This document shows positions 1-5,166 of a DNA stretch of 13,652 nucleotides, one piece after another. How positions within the stretch are numbered: position 1 is the first letter of the stretch; every line of letters begins with the position of its first letter. The stretch is from positions 1 to 13,652 of the forward strand of contig CAKXBD010000048.1 of assembly GCA_934871445.1 (NCBI GenBank), read 5' to 3'. The notes beneath the pieces are model-generated. The model was not told the DNA's origin. It did not search any database and was given only the letters and a program-made list of their open reading frames with translations. This DNA is from an uncultured bacterium (GTDB lineage: Bacteria > Bacillota > Clostridia > Christensenellales > Borkfalkiaceae). Position numbers and translations under genes: made by a program.

Positions 1-263
1 GGTGCGCGTGGGAGAGCATGGGACTTGCGAAAAAGGTCTCCGATTTCGTAAAGAAATATCCGAAAAAGGCGAAGGTCGCCGTGATGGGGTGCGTGGTAAA
101 CGGTCCCGGCGAAGCGCGGGACGCGGATATAGGAATCGCGGGCGGAAACGGGTTTTGCCTGCTGTTCAAAAAGGGCGAGCCCTATAAAAAGATAAAGGCG
201 GAAGATGCGGAAGAGGAATTTTTTGAGGAGCTGAAAGCATTTTTGGATAATGGAAACGAATAA
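1..263 (+). CDS. ispG: IspG, 4-hydroxy-3-methylbut-2-enyl diphosphate synthase, C-terminal end (partial)
   Basis: Only the last 86 residues are in the window; the reading frame enters from the left edge (first full codon at 3) and stops with TAA at 261-263. IspG (GcpE) is a cytosolic [4Fe-4S] enzyme that reductively converts methylerythritol cyclodiphosphate to HMBPP, the penultimate step of the MEP isoprenoid pathway. The diagnostic stretch MGCVVNGPGEA followed by DIGIAGG is present. In the family, the Cys of GCVVNGPGE is the third cluster cysteine and the Glu of GPGE is the unusual fourth ligand, so the cluster-binding C-terminal domain is intact here. The two upstream cluster cysteines lie outside the window. 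The stop overlaps the next gene's ATG by 14 nt, suggesting cotranscription and coupling. An ATG at position 18 is internal, not a start. Confidence 0.96.
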   Translation, partial: CAWESMGLAKKVSDFVKKYPKKAKVAVMGCVVNGPGEARDADIGIAGGNGFCLLFKKGEPYKKIKAEDAEEEFFEELKAFLDNGNE

Positions 264-1830
264 GACGGAAGAATACTTAAACGAAATCCGCTCTTTGGGC
301 GGGTTACAGAATTCTATTTTGAGCGGGATTACCGTCTCTAAGCGGGATATGACGGCGGAATTTTTCTTGATTACCGACAAGACGTATACACCGGCCGAGG
401 AGAGTAAGGCAAAGGCCATTTCCGAAAAATATCTTCCCGCCGCGTTTTCCGCGCGGGTTCGGATTGTAAAGAGAGTTCCGGATAAGGAAATTCTTAAAAA
501 GCGTATCTATGAATTTATGAACGCGCGCTTTCCGGCCGCAGCGGCCTTTCTCAAAGAAGCGGATATAGAAATAGAGCTTTTACAGAGCGGAGCGAATTTC
601 TGTTTCGACGTGGCCTCGGGCGAACAGACGTTGTTCAGCTCGGGAAAAATTCTCGACGAGGTCAGTGCATACTTAAAGACGATTTTTTGCGGAGCATTTT
701 ACGGAAACGTGCGCATCGTGGAGAAGGAACGGGAAGAAATTTCCTTCGACGAACTCCCTTCGGATACAGGCGACGAATACGCGCAGACGATCCGCTATTT
801 CCCGATTTCCGATTTCAGGCGTCTGGACGGGGTGGACGAGGTGCCCAAATACGCCGCCTATATCGCCGACTGCGGAGAGGAAAACGAAAATCTGACGATT
901 TGCGGAGTCATTACCTTTTTACAGGAACGCTCTTATGTAAAACATAACGAAAAGACGGGCGAAGATGTGGAAAAAGTGCGCTTTGCGCTGACGATTTCGG
1001 ACGGCACGGGCAGCATGCGGGCGACGTATTTTCCGAAAAAGGCCACGATAGATAAAATTCGGGAACTCAAAACGGGCGATTGGGTCGTTTTGAGCGGCGC
1101 GAACGAAGCCTTTAACGGCAATATCTCCTATACGGCAAAACGTATCAATTTCGGTACTCCCCCCGCGGGGTTCGTTCCCGAACCCCGCAAGGGAAAGCCC
1201 GTTCCCGCGGTTTACCGCACGGTGTTTCCCGAACCCTATATCGATTATACGCAGGCGGGCTTCTTTGACCAGCTGGATAAGCCCGATGACTTGAAAAAGA
1301 ACACTTTTGTGGTATTCGACTTGGAGACGACGGGACTCAATAATCAGCCTTCCATGGGAAAAATGGACAGAATTATCGAAATCGGCGCGGTGAAGATCAA
1401 GGACGGAAATATTTCCGAAAAATTCTCCACGTTCGTCGCCTGTCCCGAACGGCTTTCCCCCGAAATCGTTTCCCTGACGGGAATACACGACGAGGACCTC
1501 ATCGGCGCGCCGACCGTGGATAAAGTACTCGCCGATTTTTATAAATTCTGCGACGGCTGCTTCCTCGTCGGGCATAACGTACAGTTCGACTACCGTTTCG
1601 TCCGTTATTACGGAGAGGAAAATCTTTATATGTTCGATCAGAAGCAATTCGATACTCTCACGCTGGCGCAGGAGCTCATTCGCGGAGAGGTGAGCAATTA
1701 TAAACTCAATACGATTGCCGATTATTACGGCTTTACGTTCAATCACCACCGCGCGTTCGACGATGCTCTCACCACGGCGAAAATTTTTATCGAGTTCATG
1801 AAAAAGAGGAAATCTCTCCCCCTCGCATGA
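250..1830 (+). CDS. PolC-derived OB-fold/DEDDh 3'-5' exonuclease lacking PHP and polymerase domains
   Basis: The protein has 526 residues. Residues 1 to about 210 resemble the PolC N-terminal domains. Residues about 213-302 form an OB fold (TICGVI..FLQERSYV, ISDGTGSMRATYFP, LKTGDWVVLSG). A proline-rich linker of about 50 residues follows, then a DnaQ-type exonuclease from about 352 to 519. The exonuclease is complete: Exo I D357/E359 in FDLETTG, Exo II D447 in GHNVQFD, Exo III H500 and D505 in HRAFDD. Firmicute PolC is about 1430 residues, with the exonuclease inserted in a PHP domain and followed by the polymerase. Here both PHP halves and the polymerase are missing and the protein ends about 10 residues after the exonuclease. 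The gene sits between ispG and rimP, the usual polC area, so descent from PolC is inferred. No strong Shine-Dalgarno is seen; start ATG 250 overlaps ispG by 14 nt, so coupling is likely. Probable activity: single-strand 3'-5' DNA exonuclease. A proofreading or repair role is inference. Confidence 0.88.
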   Translation: METNKTEEYLNEIRSLGGLQNSILSGITVSKRDMTAEFFLITDKTYTPAEESKAKAISEKYLPAAFSARVRIVKRVPDKEILKKRIYEFMNARFPAAAAFLKEADIEIELLQSGANFCFDVASGEQTLFSSGKILDEVSAYLKTIFCGAFYGNVRIVEKEREEISFDELPSDTGDEYAQTIRYFPISDFRRLDGVDEVPKYAAYIADCGEENENLTICGVITFLQERSYVKHNEKTGEDVEKVRFALTISDGTGSMRATYFPKKATIDKIRELKTGDWVVLSGANEAFNGNISYTAKRINFGTPPAGFVPEPRKGKPVPAVYRTVFPEPYIDYTQAGFFDQLDKPDDLKKNTFVVFDLETTGLNNQPSMGKMDRIIEIGAVKIKDGNISEKFSTFVACPERLSPEIVSLTGIHDEDLIGAPTVDKVLADFYKFCDGCFLVGHNVQFDYRFVRYYGEENLYMFDQKQFDTLTLAQELIRGEVSNYKLNTIADYYGFTFNHHRAFDDALTTAKIFIEFMKKRKSLPLA

Positions 1831-1837
1831 GGAGGGG
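1816..1837. other. Short hairpin over the stop codon of the PolC-like gene
   Basis: CTCCCCCTC (1816-1824) can pair with GAGGAGGGG (1829-1837) around a GCAT loop, with one C-A mismatch and one G-U pair. It spans the TGA at 1828-1830. No U-run follows on the + strand, so I do not call it an intrinsic terminator. It could slow 3' decay or be chance. Confidence 0.25.
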
Positions 1838-1875
1838 CGGAAAGTAAAAAATACCCTGAAAGGATAGCGGAAAAT

Positions 1876-2583
1876 ATGCAGACGGAATCGATTCATATTC
1901 ATAAAGTTCCCGCCGTTGTTTTTGGGAAAAAGTCCGACAGAGTGTATTTATATATTCACGGGCAGGGAGGCTGCAAAGAAGATGCTGAGACGTTTGCGCG
2001 CGTCGCGTGTCCCCGCGGATGGCAGATATTGAGCGTAGATTTGCCGGAGCACGGAGAGAGAAGAGCGGAAAAAAATTCGTTTTATCCTTGGTATATCGTC
2101 CCCGAGCTTTTATCCGTCATGGAATACGTAAAATCGAGATGGACGGAAATTTCCCTTTTCGCAAACAGTATCGGCGCATGGTTCTGTCTGCTGAGTTTTA
2201 GCGGGGAGCGGCTGAAACAAAGTCTGTTTGTCTCTCCCGTTCTCGACATGCGTAAACTGATCGCCGACCGCATGCGTCTTTTGGGCGTATCGGAAGAAAG
2301 ATTGGCCGCGGAAAGGGTAATTCCCGTACCTTTCGGACAGGCTTTGTCGTGGGAATATAAAGAATATGCGGAGAAGAACAAAATCGTCCGTTGGGAATGT
2401 CCCACGGAGATATTATATGCGGGAAAGGACGAGATTTCCGACCGCGGCACCGTAGAGGCGTTCGCGCGGAAATTTCACTGCGGGCTGACCGTATGGGACG
2501 AAGGAGAACATTGGTTTCATACTCGCCGGCAATTGGAGTTTTTATCCGAGTGGGCGGAAAGGTGGATAAAGGGCGGAGAATGA
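1876..2583 (+). CDS. Alpha/beta hydrolase of unknown substrate
   Basis: The protein has 235 residues and is probably cytosolic, with no signal peptide or membrane segment. The fold is recognised from the strand plus oxyanion loop YLYIHGQGG (H28-G32), the strand ILSVDLPEHG, a nucleophile elbow at FANSIGAW with Ser98, an acid at YAGKDEISD (D185) and a late histidine in GEHWFH (H212). The Ser-Asp-His order and spacing fit a working serine hydrolase. The elbow is A-N-S-I-G rather than strict G-x-S-x-G, a known minor variation. Such proteins act on esters, thioesters or amides; nothing here identifies the substrate. A purine-rich AAAGGA (about 1859-1864) precedes ATG 1876. It lies 45 nt after the exonuclease gene with no clear promoter, so readthrough from ispG is likely. 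It is not a standard member of this cluster. Confidence 0.85.
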   Translation: MQTESIHIHKVPAVVFGKKSDRVYLYIHGQGGCKEDAETFARVACPRGWQILSVDLPEHGERRAEKNSFYPWYIVPELLSVMEYVKSRWTEISLFANSIGAWFCLLSFSGERLKQSLFVSPVLDMRKLIADRMRLLGVSEERLAAERVIPVPFGQALSWEYKEYAEKNKIVRWECPTEILYAGKDEISDRGTVEAFARKFHCGLTVWDEGEHWFHTRRQLEFLSEWAERWIKGGE

Positions 2584-2700
2584 CAATCGAGGGTAAAACG
2601 AAGCGAGGGCAGACGGCGGCAGACGGGCGGAAAATTCCTGAAAGAGAATAAAAGAGAAGAATAAAAACGGAAAATTTTCTCAAAAGCCTTATAAAAACGG

Positions 2701-2729
2701 TTGCAAAACGCGCAAAATAATGGTATAAT
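2701..2729 (+). promoter_or_regulatory. Sigma-A-type promoter with extended -10 upstream of rimP
   Basis: TTGCAA (2701-2706, 4 of 6 consensus -35 bases) is separated by exactly 17 bp from a perfect TATAAT (2724-2729). TG at 2721-2722 creates an extended -10 (TGnTATAAT). Transcription should begin near 2736, giving a leader of roughly 85 nt before rimP. The flanking DNA is AT-rich, unlike the adjoining genes. This is the best candidate promoter for the rimP-nrnA operon. It implies that ispG, the exonuclease and the hydrolase can be expressed separately. Confidence 0.75.
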
Positions 2730-2755
2730 GAGGATACTTAATAATCAGTAATGAG

Positions 2756-2783
2756 TATTGAGAGTGGCTTGCCACTCTCAATA
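2756..2783. repeat. Perfect 13-bp inverted repeat in the rimP leader
   Basis: TATTGAGAGTGGC (2756-2768) and GCCACTCTCAATA (2771-2783) are exact reverse complements separated by only TT. The element lies about 20 nt after the predicted transcription start and ends 39 nt before the rimP ATG. It has no following U-run, so a simple terminator is unlikely. It could be a leader RNA hairpin or a dispersed palindromic (REP/MITE-like) repeat that landed in the leader. Only one copy is visible in the window. Confidence 0.7.
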
Positions 2784-2822
2784 TTGCTATGTAAGGGCGT
2801 TTGCGCGCGAAACGGAGGGCGT

Positions 2823-3293
2823 ATGAAAGTAAAATCCATCGAGGAAATCAAAGCGGTTTTACAGCCGATTGCCGACGAAATGAATATCGAGCTCGTGGAC
2901 GCGGAGTTCAAACAGGGACATTCGCCCTCGCTCACCGTCTATATCGATACAGACGGAGGCGTGGACCTCGTTACCTGCGAACGGTTTCACCGCGCCATCG
3001 ACGAACCGCTCGACGAATTGGACCCGACGTTCGGCGCCGCGTATACCTTGAACGTTTCCAGCCCCGGTCTCGACAGACCGCTTAAAACGCCGCGGGATTT
3101 TGAAAAGTGCAGAGGGGAACGGGTAGAGGTAAAATTGTTTGCGCCGCTCAAAGGGAAAAAGTTCTTTGAAGCTACGCTTCTGGGACTCGACGGGGGGTGC
3201 GTGCTCCTTTCCTCCGAAGACGGGGAAATCAAGATGGAACTCAACCGCATTGCGAAAATCAATCGCGCAATCGATTTAGACGGCCTCGAATGA
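2823..3293 (+). CDS. rimP: Ribosome maturation factor RimP
   Basis: The product is 156 residues, the usual family size. RimP binds the free 30S subunit and helps early assembly of the head region. Family features include an N-terminal alpha/beta domain starting MKVKSIEEIKAVLQPIAD, ELVDAEF, LTVYIDTDGGV, the conserved VSSPGLDRPLKT stretch near the domain junction, and a C-terminal small beta-barrel (KGKKFFEATLLGL, EIKMELNRIAKINRAI). I chose ATG 2823 because GGAGGG lies at 2814-2819 and homologues begin at this point. An in-frame ATG at 2751 would translate through the leader palindrome and has no support. It is the first gene of the promoter-led operon, 45 nt ahead of nusA, matching the conserved rimP-nusA pairing. 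Confidence 0.96.
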   Translation: MKVKSIEEIKAVLQPIADEMNIELVDAEFKQGHSPSLTVYIDTDGGVDLVTCERFHRAIDEPLDELDPTFGAAYTLNVSSPGLDRPLKTPRDFEKCRGERVEVKLFAPLKGKKFFEATLLGLDGGCVLLSSEDGEIKMELNRIAKINRAIDLDGLE

Positions 3294-3338
3294 GGGCGGA
3301 AATTAAAATCAGGGAATTTAATTAGGAGAGCGAATACA

Positions 3339-4574
3339 ATGGTAAACAAGGAGTTTTTTGCGGCACTGGCCGATCTGGTGAAGGAAAAGGGGATCAGCGA
3401 AGATGCGTTTATAGAAACGCTGAAAAACGCGCTCGCGTCCGCGTATAAGAAACAGTACGAGGGCGGCGCGGAGGTGCTGGTGGAGCTCGATCCCGAAAGA
3501 GGCACCATCGAATTCAAAGCGATTCAGCACGTCGTTTCGGAGGTCGTCGATCGGGATAAGGAAATTTCCGTCGAGGACGCACAGGAGCTCAATCCCGCCT
3601 ACAAGGAGGGCGACGAAATCGTGAGGACTTTCGTCCCGAAGGATTTCGGCCGTATCGCCGCACAGACCGCAAAACAGGTGATTTTGCAGAAACTCCACGA
3701 GACGGAGCGCGACAATACGTTCTCTGCTTTCTCCGACAAGGAAGGAGAACTCATGGAAGGCGTCGTCCGCAAGCTCGACGAACGCAACGTCTATGTGGAA
3801 CTCAGCGAAAAGAAGATCGAAGGGGTCATGCTCCCGCAGGATCAGACGCCCACCGAACGCTATGTGCCGGGAGACAGGCTGAAAGTATTCGTGAAGCGGG
3901 TGAAGAACAGCGGAAAAAATTCACAGATTCTCGTATCCCGCGCCGCGCCCGGTCTCGTCAAGAAATTGTTTGAAGAACAGGTTCCCGAAATCGCGCAGGG
4001 GATCGTCGAAATCAAGGCGATTTCCAGAGAACCGGGGCATCGCACGAAAATGGCTATCTGTTCCAACGATAACCGCGTCGATGCAGTCGGCGCCTGCGTG
4101 GGAAATAAAGGTTCGAGAGTAAACGCCGTCGTCGAGGAACTCGGCGGGGAAAAGATCGATATTATTCTTTGGAGTGAAAATCCCCTCGAATTTATCGCAA
4201 AGGCACTTTCTCCCGCGGCCGTCATTTCCGTGACGCAGACGAATGAAAAGGGCGCCGTAGCTGTCGTTCCCGATGACAAACTGTCGCTGGCAATCGGCAG
4301 AGACGGCCAGAACGCCCGCCTCGCTGCGCGGCTTACGGGCTGGAAAATAGACGTCAAGAGCTTCTCCGCCGCAGAGAAGATGAATCTTTTCGGAAACGAG
4401 GAGGAAGAGGACGCCGACGAAAGCGGGGATGTTGCGGAAGAGGAAGCTCAAACGGCGGGAGAGGTCGTCAAAGAGGCGGAGGAAGAGTCCGCTGTTCCCG
4501 CGGAAGAAAATGCGGATGAACCCGCCAAAACGGCGGATGAATCCTCCGAAAACGAGGAAAAAGAAGGCGAATAA
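3339..4574 (+). CDS. nusA: Transcription elongation/termination factor NusA
   Basis: This 411-residue protein binds RNA polymerase and nascent RNA, modulating pausing, intrinsic termination and antitermination. Domains in order: N-terminal RNAP-binding domain (about 1-130, starting NKEFFAALADLVKEKGIS), S1 domain (about 135-200, MEGVVRKLDERNVYVEL), and KH1 with VGNKGSRVNAVVEELGGEKIDI (about 205-280). KH2 carries the LAIGRDGQNARLAARLTGWKIDV signature (about 280-345). After about residue 350 there is a low-complexity tail of roughly 60 residues, very rich in Glu, Asp and Ala. Bacillus-type NusA normally stops near the end of KH2, so this tail is an addition. It does not look like the two structured acidic repeats of E. 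coli NusA. Start ATG 3339 has AGGAGAG at 3324-3330. The TAA shares one base with the ylxR ATG (TAATG). Confidence 0.97.
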   Translation: MVNKEFFAALADLVKEKGISEDAFIETLKNALASAYKKQYEGGAEVLVELDPERGTIEFKAIQHVVSEVVDRDKEISVEDAQELNPAYKEGDEIVRTFVPKDFGRIAAQTAKQVILQKLHETERDNTFSAFSDKEGELMEGVVRKLDERNVYVELSEKKIEGVMLPQDQTPTERYVPGDRLKVFVKRVKNSGKNSQILVSRAAPGLVKKLFEEQVPEIAQGIVEIKAISREPGHRTKMAICSNDNRVDAVGACVGNKGSRVNAVVEELGGEKIDIILWSENPLEFIAKALSPAAVISVTQTNEKGAVAVVPDDKLSLAIGRDGQNARLAARLTGWKIDVKSFSAAEKMNLFGNEEEEDADESGDVAEEEAQTAGEVVKEAEEESAVPAEENADEPAKTADESSENEEKEGE

Positions 4575-4846
4575 TGGCAAAGACGAAATCCGTCCCCGCC
4601 AGAATGTGCATCGCCTGCCGCGAGATGAAGCCGAAAAAGGATATGCTTCGGATCGTGAAGAACGCCGAAGGGGAAATCAAATTGGATTTTTCGGGAAAAG
4701 CTCCGGGCAGAGGCGCGTATATCTGCAACAGCGGGGAATGTATCGCAAAGCTCAAAAAGCAGAAACTGCTCCATAAGGTCTTTTCTGCGGATGTCCCCGC
4801 GGAGATTTACGCGGGGATAGAGGAGGAATTTTTTGACAAACGGTAA
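4574..4846 (+). CDS. ylxR: YlxR/RnpM family RNA-binding protein (RNase P modulator)
   Basis: A small basic protein of 90 residues of the DUF448/YlxR family. Visible signatures are RMCIACREMKPKKDMLRIV near the N-terminus, then GKAPGRGAYIC and a final cysteine motif GECIAKLKKQKLL. The family protein from Bacillus subtilis has been renamed RnpM because it binds RNase P RNA and modulates its activity; I infer the same role here from family membership. Its start shares one base with the nusA stop, so it is probably translated by reinitiation. Its 3' end overlaps ylxQ by 14 nt. The nusA-ylxR-ylxQ-infB order is strongly conserved in Bacillota. Confidence 0.95.
   Translation: MAKTKSVPARMCIACREMKPKKDMLRIVKNAEGEIKLDFSGKAPGRGAYICNSGECIAKLKKQKLLHKVFSADVPAEIYAGIEEEFFDKR
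4821..4835 (+). promoter_or_regulatory. Ribosome binding site that sets the TTG start of ylxQ
   Basis: A perfect AGGAGG at 4821-4826 sits 6 nt before TTG 4833, inside the 3' end of ylxR. There is no ATG nearby in this frame, and the translation from TTG gives the expected N-terminus of the family, so a TTG start is the best reading. Confidence 0.75.
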
Positions 4847-5162
4847 AATCGGGACGTATCTCGGCTTCTGCATCCGTTCGGGAAAGCTCGCTTTCGGCGT
4901 GGACGGAGCGGAAAAGCTCAAAAGGGACGTTTATTTGTTGATCGCGGACGAAACTCTGTCGGAAAATTCCCTGAAAGCACTTTTCAAAATCAAAGAGAAA
5001 TTTTCTTGTCCCCTTCTCGTCACAAAGGAAAATCTGGGCGAGCTTCTGCACCGTCCCGCCGTAAAGGCGGCGGCCGTCAGGGACAAAAATCTCGCCTCGG
5101 CGATTCTTACCTCTGCCGAGGGCGACGCGCAATATAAATTATATTCGGGAGGAAACAACTGA
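4833..5162 (+). CDS. ylxQ: YlxQ, L7Ae/L30e-type (K-turn) RNA-binding protein
   Basis: A 109-residue protein of the ribosomal L7Ae/L30e/S12e/Gadd45 fold. Recognisable elements are the N-terminal helix with FCIRSGKLAFGVDGAEKLKR, the strand VYLLIADETLSENSLKAL, then CPLLVTKENLGELLHR and a C-terminal VRDKNLASAILT helix. L7Ae-fold proteins bind kink-turn RNA; the cellular target of bacterial YlxQ is not settled, so function stops at RNA binding. It begins with TTG, overlaps ylxR by 14 nt, and ends 4 nt before the infB start, consistent with strict cotranscription. A GGAGG near its own 3' end (5148-5152) probably serves infB. Confidence 0.92.
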   Translation: MTNGKIGTYLGFCIRSGKLAFGVDGAEKLKRDVYLLIADETLSENSLKALFKIKEKFSCPLLVTKENLGELLHRPAVKAAAVRDKNLASAILTSAEGDAQYKLYSGGNN

Positions 5163-5166
5163 ACCT

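Noticed and set aside
1801..1830. C-terminal clamp-binding motif (KSLPLA end) or QLDKP in the linker of the PolC-like protein
   Set aside because: Neither fits the QLxLF-type clamp-binding consensus closely enough to claim.
1816..1837. Terminator after the PolC-like gene
   Set aside because: A hairpin can form but no U-tract follows on the + strand, and the hydrolase begins 45 nt later without a visible promoter.
919..1902. Minus-strand open frame of 327 codons
   Set aside because: It is antisense to the PolC-like exonuclease with its intact DEDDh motifs, has no recognisable domain, and is probably a shadow.
2580..2651. Tiny 23-codon frame starting with an ATGA overlap at the hydrolase stop
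   Set aside because: It has start-stop overlap and a nearby GGAG but no conserved features. It is very short and Lys/Arg-rich like surrounding non-coding DNA. Not enough to call.
2660..2700. AT-rich GAAAATTTTC palindrome as a terminator of the hydrolase transcript
   Set aside because: It is short, AT-only and lacks a GC stem; chance is likely in this AT-rich stretch.
2751..2822. N-terminal extension of RimP from ATG 2751
   Set aside because: It would translate through the perfect palindrome and begin very near the predicted transcription start. ATG 2823 has its own GGAGGG and matches the family N-terminus.
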